In this document: piece after piece, positions 32,809-40,966 of the stretch
Layout of the letters: each line of letters opens with the position of its first letter
Numbering within the stretch: the first letter of the stretch is position 1
Assembly (NCBI GenBank): GCA_019115825.1
Contig: DXCV01000066.1
Span: forward strand, 1-41,316
Length of the DNA stretch: 41,316 nucleotides
Reading direction: 5' to 3'
From: Candidatus Bacteroides pullicola
GTDB lineage: Bacteria > Bacteroidota > Bacteroidia > Bacteroidales > Bacteroidaceae
The notes under the pieces: model-generated
Told to the model about the DNA's origin: nothing
Database searches by the model: none
Seen by the model: only the letters and a program-made list of their open reading frames with translations
Made by a program: the position numbers and the translations under genes

Positions 32809-33026
32809 CAGACGAAGCACGTTTTTTAATAGATTCACTGGTGGAGCAACTTACTCTGATGGCTGTTAAAGAATACAAGTTATCCGTTCCCCAAGCCTTG
32901 CAATTGGTATATAACTCGCAACTGTACGAGAAAATCACAGACTTGGAAACGGGCCTGTATTATCAAAGTGCCAAGTATAATTACGAATTGTTGCGCCATG
33001 AAATGAAGTACGGCAAGATTGTTTAA
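32805..33026 (+). CDS. Second DUF3791-like small protein
   Basis: The 73-aa helical protein (MTDEARFLIDSLVEQLTLMA ... YKLSVPQALQLVYNSQLYEK ... YYQSAKYNYELLRHEM) has the same layout as the 74-aa protein two genes upstream: an N-terminal helix, a Y-x-LS-x2-QAL-x-L-VYNS segment, then a short acidic turn and a final helix. It lacks the CYE/H motif of the first copy, so the two may have different roles. Its ATG overlaps the toxin stop by 4 bp. Its stop overlaps the stop of the convergent LytTR gene, with no terminator between them. Confidence 0.75.
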   Translation: MTDEARFLIDSLVEQLTLMAVKEYKLSVPQALQLVYNSQLYEKITDLETGLYYQSAKYNYELLRHEMKYGKIV

Positions 33027-33901
33027 CGCACAAACAGTCTCTCCTTTATCTCCTTGCCATACCCTCTTGACACCGGCACATTTTCGGCACATCCTTCCAG
33101 CTGGAGGCGATACCCTTGCGAATTGCCTTCGACTTTTGTAATGTGACGGAGATTAACCAGAAATGCCCGGTGACACCGGACAATGAAAGGCGTGGAAGCA
33201 ACCGCCGCCTCGGCCTGCTTCATCGTGAGACGCAGAAGTTTGGAAGCGGGACGATGGTCCGTGGGAGACAGGTAATGCAGGCGGACGTAATTGCCCTCGG
33301 CCTCTGCATAAAGAAAAGCCTGCGCGTCCAATTTCACCGTCTCCTTCGTGCCGCCCGAAAAGACCAATGAGGGAGAAGGCACTTCCTCGACCTCGTGCCG
33401 CTCTGTCAGACGGAGATTCAGCTCCGTGGCCTCGCGCAGGTTTCTTGCTAACTGGATATTGCGGTTCCACATCGCGAAGAGCACGACAGGGAAAGCCCCC
33501 AAAATCAACACCCAAAGCAAGACCACGAAGAAGAAACGTGCGCTCAGCATCACTCCGCTAAGCCACGCCACGTAGAGCCAGACACACACGGTGATGCCGA
33601 GAAGCAAGGCCAACGTGTTCAGCACTTCCTTGCCCAGCGTCCACGCCCGTTCCTCATAATAGCGGGGAAACAGCCACGGAAGTACCCAGGCGAATACCGA
33701 TGACACGCCCCCCGAGATGCAAGCCGAACCCAGCGTCGCCCACAACTTCCCGCTCTCCATCCGCGCGATGCCGAACGGTTGCAGCAGGTAGAGTATCAGG
33801 AAGATGATGACCGCAGGCACCACCACGCCTTTCCAGGGACTGACCGCCGAGGGATAGGGCGCACGCCACCACTTTGATTCATTCAGAAAAGATACCCGCA
33901 T
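33023..33901 (-). CDS. Membrane-embedded LytTR-type transcriptional regulator
   Basis: The 292-aa protein has four hydrophobic segments at about residues 25-45, 55-78, 88-115 and 120-145. After a linker comes a C-terminal LytTR DNA-binding domain from about 187 (FLYAEAEGNYVRLHYL ... FIVRCHRAFLVNLRHITKVE ... VPVSRGYGKEIKERL). There is no receiver domain, so the membrane part itself may sense a signal, as in other Bacteroidetes membrane-LytTR proteins. The ATG at 33901 lies 19 bp inside the end of the preceding 618-aa gene, indicating co-translation in the amidase - SNF2 - 618-aa - LytTR run. The next in-frame Met would remove the first helix, so I keep 33901. Confidence 0.9.
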   Translation of the reverse strand: MRVSFLNESKWWRAPYPSAVSPWKGVVVPAVIIFLILYLLQPFGIARMESGKLWATLGSACISGGVSSVFAWVLPWLFPRYYEERAWTLGKEVLNTLALLLGITVCVWLYVAWLSGVMLSARFFFVVLLWVLILGAFPVVLFAMWNRNIQLARNLREATELNLRLTERHEVEEVPSPSLVFSGGTKETVKLDAQAFLYAEAEGNYVRLHYLSPTDHRPASKLLRLTMKQAEAAVASTPFIVRCHRAFLVNLRHITKVEGNSQGYRLQLEGCAENVPVSRGYGKEIKERLFVR

Positions 33902-35739
33902 TCCTTCAGTCTTTTTTGTATCACCTTCAGTTTATTCGCTTCAATCAGCCACAAATAACCCTCGGCACGAAGGGAATATTCGCGTATGACGGGGTCGGTA
34001 GACACGATGCGTTGCAGTTCCTTGTCCTCCGGATCGATGCGGTACGGGATATATTCCGGTTCCTTTACCGGGGTGATGGCACAGCTGTGTTGCAGCAGCC
34101 CTTGGAAGAAATTCTCCCATTCGGCGGAAGGTTCCGGGCAGATGTATTGCTTGAACAGGTCTATCTTGTGCTTAATATCCTCTTTTCCTTGGCAATTGTT
34201 CAGGAACGAACCGGCATTCACACGATAGCGGTTTCCACCGATGGGGACGGCTGCTTCGGTCAACAAGGGAAGATAAGGATTCGGACTGGCCAACGAACGC
34301 ACAATCATGTGCTGTCCGTCCAGTTCGAACAACGGCCCTTGCTCCTGCTGCGAGGTGGTGGCAACATATTCTTGTGACTGCTCCAAGGCATAGGCACCGA
34401 GAGGGGTCAGGCGGATATAAGCCAACGAATGGGTATAGGAGGCATCATCGGCGGACACATCCGTATATGCCACCTCGACAAAACCGAATGCCGCCATCGC
34501 ATAGAGAAAGCCATTGATGAAGGGCACGCTCACTTCGTGATACAGCTGGTTCAGATAGACACTGTGCCCCAACTTGTTGTTGCGCACATCCATCTTGTTG
34601 AACCCTAGGGCAGAAAACAAAGGTACGTAATGGGTAGCCGTCTGAATCAACTTGAAGTGGATGCCTTGAGCCGGTATCCATCGGTCCGATGGCAACGAGG
34701 CCAACAAGTTCCAAATCGCAAGCCCCAGCTGGGCTCCATAGCAATCGAGCAGCTCGTTCCGGCGCAGGCCGGTCAGATGGGGAAGCAGAACCGGCAACGT
34801 GGTAGTAGGATAGTATAAAATCCGGCAGAAGAGTTGCTTCAAGGCATCCTCCGGGCAGTTGGGCAGGCTGATCATTTCCCGTGCCAACGCATAGAAGGTC
34901 AGCACGATGGTGCTACGGAACAAGGCCAGTTCTTTCACCTCATGGTCGGGAAAGAATTCCTTCAACGGCACGGATACCGACAGCTTGCGCACAGCAGCCA
35001 AGGTAAGTTTGTCTTTGGGCAAGAGCAACTGTTTGGTTTCATAAATCCCATTCAACGTAGGCAGTATCATCAAGATGTCGACCTCACCGCTGAACGTGTG
35101 CAAGGAAGCCTTCTCCGGCAATTTCTCCAGCAGTTGCTTTCCCAGATCGCATGCCTCGGGAAAAAACACCGGCAACAATTCGCTATGGAGTCTCTCGCTC
35201 GGACGGCAATAGAAATCCCGACTCCCAAAATACTCTCCCTCACGCTTTTTTCCTTTGGCATCAATAATGGAAAACCAAACTAATTTGTCTGAAATGTCCG
35301 ACAGATTGTAATAATAGCTGTAAAATCCGTTTTGGTTTTTCGGAAACCAATGGTGCCCGGTCAGCTGGTAGATTTCGTCTACATCAATATAATATTGGTT
35401 CAATGTGACCTGCCACACTTTCCGGTCTTTCTCGGTCAAGCTGTTCAGGTAGCAAATGAAATTGCGGATGTCCGCCAGCATGAAGCACAGGAAATTCACT
35501 ATCACTTCCTTCCGGATGTTGCCTTTACCATCTATGAAATCTGTGATTTCCGTAGGTGTACGTTGCTTGCCTTTCTGGTCGATTACAGAGAAACCATTGT
35601 TTTTCAACATCTTCCGGAGTGGTGCAGCCATGAACTCCAGATCATTCTTATTGCGGTAGCTGAGCAGCTGATACCAATCCTTCAAAGCCTTCTTGTCCGG
35701 ATAATGCAACTCCACTGTTTGTCCTGTATTATTGTTCAT
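33883..35739 (-). CDS. Unknown 618-aa protein partnered with an SNF2-family ATPase
   Basis: I do not recognise this as a named family. The 618-aa protein is soluble, without signal peptide or membrane segments, and rich in helices. The last 40 residues (REYSLRAEGYLWLIEANKLK, then VIQKRLKECGYLF) weakly resemble the helicase-associated C-terminal domain (Helicase_C_3) seen with XPB-like helicases, and TSxDxV-type residues precede it. This is a weak similarity by eye. Cys and His residues are scattered, with no clear zinc cluster. It follows the SNF2-family gene by 6 bp and overlaps the LytTR gene, so it probably works with the ATPase, perhaps as a DNA-binding or regulatory subunit. Confidence 0.75.
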   Translation of the reverse strand: MNNNTGQTVELHYPDKKALKDWYQLLSYRNKNDLEFMAAPLRKMLKNNGFSVIDQKGKQRTPTEITDFIDGKGNIRKEVIVNFLCFMLADIRNFICYLNSLTEKDRKVWQVTLNQYYIDVDEIYQLTGHHWFPKNQNGFYSYYYNLSDISDKLVWFSIIDAKGKKREGEYFGSRDFYCRPSERLHSELLPVFFPEACDLGKQLLEKLPEKASLHTFSGEVDILMILPTLNGIYETKQLLLPKDKLTLAAVRKLSVSVPLKEFFPDHEVKELALFRSTIVLTFYALAREMISLPNCPEDALKQLFCRILYYPTTTLPVLLPHLTGLRRNELLDCYGAQLGLAIWNLLASLPSDRWIPAQGIHFKLIQTATHYVPLFSALGFNKMDVRNNKLGHSVYLNQLYHEVSVPFINGFLYAMAAFGFVEVAYTDVSADDASYTHSLAYIRLTPLGAYALEQSQEYVATTSQQEQGPLFELDGQHMIVRSLASPNPYLPLLTEAAVPIGGNRYRVNAGSFLNNCQGKEDIKHKIDLFKQYICPEPSAEWENFFQGLLQHSCAITPVKEPEYIPYRIDPEDKELQRIVSTDPVIREYSLRAEGYLWLIEANKLKVIQKRLKECGYLF

Positions 35740-35745
35740 ATATGT

Positions 35746-38532
35746 TTAACCTAAAATGTAATTAATATCCTCCTCCGTCAGCTGCTTCGACAGGGCCGAA
35801 TCATTGCCTATCAGGTCATTGAACAAGGCGGACTTCTGCTGCTGCAGTTGCAGGATTTTTTCCTCAATGGTTCCCTTGGTAATGAGGGAATAGCTCATCA
35901 CCTTGGCAGTCTGCCCGTAGCGGTGCAAACGGTTGATGGCCTGCTCTTCAGCGGCTTTGTTCCACCAAGGTTCGAAAATAAATACCGTGTCGGCCGCAGT
36001 CAGGTTAAGACCCACACCGCCCGTCTTCAGGGTCATGAGCAACACCATGCACCGGGGATCATTCTGAAAACGCTCCACCACGCTGCGCCGGTCGTGTGTG
36101 GAGCCGGTCATGCTGGCAAAGTCGATGCCTTCCTTCTCCAGCCGTTCGCCCGCCAGCTCCAGCCCGGCGATAAAGTTGAAGAATATCACGACCTTGTGGC
36201 GGTTGTCCACGGCCTCGCACACGGTATCCATCAGCAGGCTCAGTTTGGGCGAAGTGATGTTGTCGTCCGTCAGGCTCTCGGGCACGGAGGCGATGCGCCT
36301 CAGTTCGCTCATGGCCTGAAACATGATGAATTGCGATTTCTGGATGCCCTCGGTGGCGATGCTGTCTTTCACTTGCTGGTAGTAATGGCGCCGGCGTTGT
36401 TCGTAGAAGTCGGCCTGTGCCTGCTCCATCTCCACGAAGAGCGTCTGCTCCATGCGGTCGGGCAATTCCTTCAGCACATCCCGCTTCAGGCGGCGCAGGA
36501 TGAAGGGGAATATCTTCCGGCGCAGGCTTTCCAATGCCATCTTGTCGTTCTCCTTCTGGATGGGATAGGTGTATTGCTCGTTGAAATCACCGAGGGTGCC
36601 GAACATGGCGGGATTCAGGAAACGAAACAAGGAATACAACTCCGTCAAGTTGTTCTCCACCGGCGTGCCGCTCAAGGCCAGGCGATGACGGGCTTTCAGC
36701 AAGAGTACGGCTTGGGTGATCTGTGCACCCACATTCTTGATGGACTGGCTTTCGTCCAGGATGACATAGCAGAATTGCTCCTTGTTGAAAGTTTCGATAT
36801 CATTGCGCACCATGGCGTATGTGGTGAGGATGACCTGGTGGGAAAGGGCTTCCTTCAAGTCACGTGTATGTCCATAATAAGTGTATACGGACAACTGCGG
36901 AGCAAACTTGCCCAACTCGTCCTGCCAATTGAAGAGGAGGCTGCGGGGCATGACCACCAAGCTGGGCATGGTCTCCTTCGGATAAAGCAGAGCCAGCATG
37001 GAGATGGCCTGCAGAGTCTTTCCCAAGCCCATATCATCGGCCAGACAACCTCCAAGATTATTGTCATACAGGTATTTGATCCACTTTACACCCTCTTTCT
37101 GGTAGGGGCGCAGGGTGGCATTCAGAGCGGGCAGACGCAATTTCTGTTTATCCAGGCGGTTAAATCCTTCGTACACTGCACGATGGTGCTTGAACGCCTC
37201 TCCGGTGAGCTGATTGTCGAGCATCTCTTCTATCTCCGGGAGGTCGAAGAAGGAGACTTTCACTTCTTTCTTGTCCTTTTTCAACTTGAAGAGCCGCTCC
37301 AACTTCCGCATATAGCCATCGTCCATCAACGCCTGGCTCCCGTCGGACAGGAGGATGTAGTGTTGCTTGCGGTATTGTGCCAAGAATTGCTGCAGGCTGA
37401 AGTGCTCCTCGCCCACCTCCACGTCTGCATTCCCCTCCAGGAAATCGATGCCCGAAGACAGATTCAGGCGCAAGCGGGGACGTACCAGTTGGAGGTTGTA
37501 TTTCTTGAGTTGCTCCGTGCCTATCAGCTGATAATGCTTCAGCAGCGAGAGCAGGCCTTGCCGGAGGAATCCGGCGGCGGTGTCGCCCGGTATGATGAAG
37601 AGATTGTCCTCCTGATAGACATCCTTCTGGGCTTGCCGGCTGGCGGCACTCTGCAGGATGCTCTTCCTGACCTGGGCCACGGAAGCCTCCAGCGGCGTAT
37701 GCTCCAGCGGTCGCACCAAAATTTGTCTGTCCAGCGTGCTGGTGGCCACATAGGTCAGTCCAAACTGGTTCATCAAGTCTATGGGAAGCCCGGGAGCGGA
37801 TTCTATCACTTTCAGGTAGAGGGCATTGTCTTCGTCTACCTTTTCAAAAAGGATGGCGGGCGAGGTACTGATTTTCGTCTCTTTGTCAAGGATAACTTGG
37901 AAATCGTCTGATACTGGCTGCACATTCTCGATGAACGAGCAGAAGATGGACAAATAACTCTCCAACTGGTCTTCCCGGAAGGGCTCGATAAAAACGGAAA
38001 GCTGGGTGTAATTGTCTCCTACGGGTGACAAAGGATAGAGCGTGTCCCCGGCCAAAAGAAAGCTGTCGGACAACAGGCGGAAATCTTCCCGAAAATGTCC
38101 ATCGTCCCCCCGTGCTTGCAAGGAGGGACGGATGAGACCGTCTTCCCGGCGAAGCAGCAATTGCAGGACGGCGTTTCCTTCGCTGACACGGACAGGGTTC
38201 AAGTGCTCGTCCACAATGTTCTTGCAGGCAGCCAATGGATACAGCAAGTAAGGATGGCTTTTCAGGCTGATGCCTTTGTCTTCCTTATCCCAAGAGAACT
38301 GATATACCTGCTCCCGGCGCACATTGTCCATGCTTCGCAACAATTGGGCCGTGTGGCCTTCGTAATATCGGTAGTCCGCATGGACTTCACAACCTTTGGC
38401 ATCTATCGTGCTGAGGCGTGAGTCGTTTTCCTCAAAGCTCAACTTAAAACGGATTTCCTTGCCGGCATACCCTCCTTCTTGCAGGATAGGCGTGGCAGGT
38501 TTAATCTTCAATCTGGAAAAGAAGTCTTCCAT
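35746..38532 (-). CDS. SNF2/RapA-type double-stranded DNA translocase
   Basis: The 928-aa protein has about 450 N-terminal residues without a familiar catalytic motif, then a complete SNF2 superfamily-2 ATPase. Visible motifs: LRPYQKEGVKWI (Q/I region), DDMGLGKT with Lys505, VVMPRSLLFNW (Ia), LTTYAMV (Ib), LDESQ with Asp593 (motif II, the DExQ/DEAx form), ALSGTPVENN (III), FNFIAGL and MTGSTHDRR (IV), LKTGGVGLNLTAADTVFI (V) and EEQAINRLHRYGQ (VI). It should move along duplex DNA and displace proteins rather than unwind. It is followed by an unknown 618-aa partner and preceded by an amidase gene, 26 bp away. Confidence 0.93.
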   Translation of the reverse strand: MEDFFSRLKIKPATPILQEGGYAGKEIRFKLSFEENDSRLSTIDAKGCEVHADYRYYEGHTAQLLRSMDNVRREQVYQFSWDKEDKGISLKSHPYLLYPLAACKNIVDEHLNPVRVSEGNAVLQLLLRREDGLIRPSLQARGDDGHFREDFRLLSDSFLLAGDTLYPLSPVGDNYTQLSVFIEPFREDQLESYLSIFCSFIENVQPVSDDFQVILDKETKISTSPAILFEKVDEDNALYLKVIESAPGLPIDLMNQFGLTYVATSTLDRQILVRPLEHTPLEASVAQVRKSILQSAASRQAQKDVYQEDNLFIIPGDTAAGFLRQGLLSLLKHYQLIGTEQLKKYNLQLVRPRLRLNLSSGIDFLEGNADVEVGEEHFSLQQFLAQYRKQHYILLSDGSQALMDDGYMRKLERLFKLKKDKKEVKVSFFDLPEIEEMLDNQLTGEAFKHHRAVYEGFNRLDKQKLRLPALNATLRPYQKEGVKWIKYLYDNNLGGCLADDMGLGKTLQAISMLALLYPKETMPSLVVMPRSLLFNWQDELGKFAPQLSVYTYYGHTRDLKEALSHQVILTTYAMVRNDIETFNKEQFCYVILDESQSIKNVGAQITQAVLLLKARHRLALSGTPVENNLTELYSLFRFLNPAMFGTLGDFNEQYTYPIQKENDKMALESLRRKIFPFILRRLKRDVLKELPDRMEQTLFVEMEQAQADFYEQRRRHYYQQVKDSIATEGIQKSQFIMFQAMSELRRIASVPESLTDDNITSPKLSLLMDTVCEAVDNRHKVVIFFNFIAGLELAGERLEKEGIDFASMTGSTHDRRSVVERFQNDPRCMVLLMTLKTGGVGLNLTAADTVFIFEPWWNKAAEEQAINRLHRYGQTAKVMSYSLITKGTIEEKILQLQQQKSALFNDLIGNDSALSKQLTEEDINYILG

Positions 38533-38558
38533 ATAAGTATTAGTTCAATTTCTAGTGA

Positions 38559-39566
38559 TTATTTCCCTCTGTAGTCCTTGACCAGCCCCTCCATCAGCCA
38601 GTTGGCCAAGGCCTGGCGGTTGTCGGAGAGGACGAAGCGCCGTTGGTCGAAGGTGTTTTGGATATTGCCCAACTCCACAAAGAGGGCCACGGGGGTGGAC
38701 TTGTTGAGCACATAGAGGTTGCGCGCGCTGACCGAGCCTTCGAAGCCGCGCCCTGGCTGGTGCTGACGGTACTTCTGCTCGAAGACGTCGCGCACATTTC
38801 TGGCCAGGCGTCGTCCATACGTGCTTCCGTCGGCGTGGTAGAAGAAGACGTCCACCTGGGCGCGTTTGCCCCGGCTATCCACGTGGAGGAAGATGGAACG
38901 GCAATACTTGTATCGCTTGCGGTCCTTGGCATAGAGGGCGTTGATCTTGTCGCACCGTTGCTGGAGGCGTGCCACTTGCCCCAGGGGGATGGGGTCGCCC
39001 ATGCACGTCTCGCGCTTGGAGTTGTTCAGGTAACGGTCGTTGCGGATGCCGTCTTTCTTATCTTGGATAATGATGTGCACCTCGGCACCCTCCTGCATCA
39101 GGTTGCGGGCCAAGCGCAGGGCCACATCGTAGGCGTATTCGTCCTCGTGCAGTTCATGGCGTCCCACCCGGCCGATGGCACCGGGGTCGGGTCCTCCGTG
39201 TCCGCTCACCACATAGAAGCACGCACCCTTCAGACGGCTGCCCGTCACCTGCACGTCGTCCAGCTTCTTACCAAAGAGGGGCTCGTGCAATGTTCTGCCT
39301 TTCCCTTGACTTGGTTTCGCGGAAGCCTCGTCTTTGTCTCGCAGAGGCGGAAGGATATATTTCACACCATACATCAGTTCCTTCTTCCCCTTCAGGCGTT
39401 TCTTGTTCAGCTTCAGAAATTCGTTGTAATAAGCACGTCCCGGGCGGCCGTTGCGCTCCAGAAAAGTGGAAATGCCTTCGCCCCGCCGGGGGGTGGCAGT
39501 GGCCTGTTGGGCAGACAAGAAACCGGGCATAGCCAGCAGAAAAAGGATGAAAAGGAGTCGTATCAT
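38559..39566 (-). CDS. Exported N-acetylmuramoyl-L-alanine amidase (Amidase_3)
   Basis: The 335-aa periplasmic enzyme cleaves the amide bond between MurNAc and L-Ala of peptidoglycan. A signal peptide covers residues 1-19 (MIRLLFILFLLAMPGFLSA). A LysM-like segment follows at about 28-75 (GEGISTFLERNGRP ... YNEFLKLNKKRLKG ... YGVKYILPP). The Amidase_3 domain then carries the zinc motifs: His123 in VSGHGGPDPGA, Glu in DEYAYDVALRLAR, His in SIFLHVDSRG and the catalytic Glu in FVELGNIQN. The insert DGIRNDRYL is common in Bacteroidetes members. It is the first gene of the minus-strand run that continues with the SNF2-type ATPase, and a TACTTTTG box lies upstream. Confidence 0.93.
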   Translation of the reverse strand: MIRLLFILFLLAMPGFLSAQQATATPRRGEGISTFLERNGRPGRAYYNEFLKLNKKRLKGKKELMYGVKYILPPLRDKDEASAKPSQGKGRTLHEPLFGKKLDDVQVTGSRLKGACFYVVSGHGGPDPGAIGRVGRHELHEDEYAYDVALRLARNLMQEGAEVHIIIQDKKDGIRNDRYLNNSKRETCMGDPIPLGQVARLQQRCDKINALYAKDRKRYKYCRSIFLHVDSRGKRAQVDVFFYHADGSTYGRRLARNVRDVFEQKYRQHQPGRGFEGSVSARNLYVLNKSTPVALFVELGNIQNTFDQRRFVLSDNRQALANWLMEGLVKDYRGK

Positions 39567-39601
39567 ATCTATATTATTGCTAAAAAAGGGCTTTGACCGG
39601 A

Positions 39602-39609
39602 CAAAAGTA
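39602..39609 (-). promoter_or_regulatory. Candidate -7 box for the amidase-SNF2 run
   Basis: The minus strand reads TACTTTTG, 35 bp before the amidase ATG. No good -33 TTTG is seen. Confidence 0.5.
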
Positions 39610-39621
39610 CGTTATTTTCCT

Positions 39622-39629
39622 TATTTTTG
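39622..39629 (+). promoter_or_regulatory. Candidate -7 box for the sulfhydrylase-tonB operon
   Basis: TATTTTTG lies 50 bp before the ATG at 39680, divergent from and only 12 bp away from the amidase -7 box, so the two promoters cannot be fully occupied together. Confidence 0.55.
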
Positions 39630-39679
39630 CCGCATAATTGTTTATTAATTGAGTAGAAACTACTAAAGAATATAGAAAT

Positions 39680-40960
39680 ATGGCAAAACAATTCAAGCCG
39701 GAGACCCTGTGTGTACAAGCCGGATGGTCTCCCAAGAAGGGGGAACCCCGCGTGCTTCCCATCTATCAAAGCACCACGTTCAAATATGAAACCAGCGAAC
39801 AGATGGCCCGCCTCTTCGACCTGGAGGATAGCGGATACTTCTACACCCGTCTTCAGAATCCCACGAACGATGCCGTGGCCGCCAAGATAGCCGCCCTCGA
39901 AGGAGGCGTGGCCGCCATGCTGACTTCCAGCGGACAGGCCGCCAACTTCTACGCCGTGTTCAACATCTGCCAGGCGGGCGACCACTTCGTCTGCTCGTCG
40001 GCCATCTACGGCGGTACGTTCAACCTCTTCAACGTGACAATGAAGAAGCTGGGCATCGACGTGACCTTCGTCAATCCCGATGATTCGGAAGAGGAAATCG
40101 CCAAGGCTTTCCGCCCCAACACCAAGGCGTTGTTCGGCGAAACCATCTCCAACCCTGCGCTTGAGGTGCTGGACATCGAGAAGTTCGCCCGCATCGCCCA
40201 TTCGCACGGCGTGCCCCTCATCGTGGACAATACCTTCCCCACGCCCATTAATTGCCGCCCCTTCGAGTGGGGAGCCGACATCGTGGTACACTCCACCACC
40301 AAGTACATGGACGGACATGCCACCTCGGTGGGCGGAGCCATCGTGGATAGCGGCAACTTCGACTGGGATGCCCATGCCGAGAAATTCCCCGGCCTTTGCA
40401 CGCCCGACGAGTCCTACCACGGCCTGACCTATACGAAAGCCTTCGGCAAGATGGCCTACATCACCAAGGCAACCGCCCAGCTGATGCGCGACTTGGGCAG
40501 CATCCAGTCGCCCATGAACGCCTTCCTCCTGAACCTCGGCTTGGAGACCCTCCACCTGCGCATGCCCCGTCATTGCGAGAATGCCCAGCGTGTAGCCGAA
40601 TATCTGCAAGGAAACGACAAAGTGGCTTGGGTGAACTATTGCGGCCTGCCCGGCAACAAGTATTATGAATTGGCGAAGAAATATATGCCCAACGGCTCGT
40701 GCGGTGTCATCTCCTTCGGCTTGAAAGGTGGACGCGACGTGGCCATCCGCTTCATGGATCACCTGAAGCTGGCCGCTATCGTCACCCACGTAGCCGATGC
40801 CCGTACTTGCGTGCTGCATCCTGCCAGTCATACGCATCGCCAGCTGACGGACGAGCAGCTCATCGAAGCCGGCGTGCGCCCCGACCTCATCCGCTTCTCC
40901 GTGGGCATCGAGAATGCCGAGGACATCATCGCGGACATCGAGCAGGCACTGAACGCGTAA
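39680..40960 (+). CDS. metY: O-acetylhomoserine sulfhydrylase / aminocarboxypropyltransferase
   Basis: This 426-aa cytosolic PLP enzyme of the Cys/Met metabolism family probably makes homocysteine from O-acetylhomoserine and sulfide. The PLP-binding pattern is intact: TSSGQAANF, AIYGGTFNLF, VDNTFPTPINCRP, and the lysine Schiff base Lys208 in HSTTKYMDGHATSVGG. HPASHTHRQLTDEQ and IRFSVGIENAEDI near the C-terminus are typical of this subgroup. Methionine gamma-lyase and cystathionine gamma-synthase are close relatives; the length over 420 and the start KPETLCVQAGW favour MetY. A tonB-like gene follows 6 bp downstream. Confidence 0.9.
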   Translation: MAKQFKPETLCVQAGWSPKKGEPRVLPIYQSTTFKYETSEQMARLFDLEDSGYFYTRLQNPTNDAVAAKIAALEGGVAAMLTSSGQAANFYAVFNICQAGDHFVCSSAIYGGTFNLFNVTMKKLGIDVTFVNPDDSEEEIAKAFRPNTKALFGETISNPALEVLDIEKFARIAHSHGVPLIVDNTFPTPINCRPFEWGADIVVHSTTKYMDGHATSVGGAIVDSGNFDWDAHAEKFPGLCTPDESYHGLTYTKAFGKMAYITKATAQLMRDLGSIQSPMNAFLLNLGLETLHLRMPRHCENAQRVAEYLQGNDKVAWVNYCGLPGNKYYELAKKYMPNGSCGVISFGLKGGRDVAIRFMDHLKLAAIVTHVADARTCVLHPASHTHRQLTDEQLIEAGVRPDLIRFSVGIENAEDIIADIEQALNA

Positions 40961-40966
40961 GCAACC

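Noticed and set aside
35848..37911. Plus-strand open frame of 687 codons
   Set aside because: Antisense to the SNF2-type gene, all of whose motifs are intact; the shadow product has no recognisable fold.
33883..39566. Known anti-phage system around the SNF2-type ATPase
   Set aside because: No methylase, nuclease, phospholipase-D or other companion of DISARM, Zorya or similar systems is encoded nearby.
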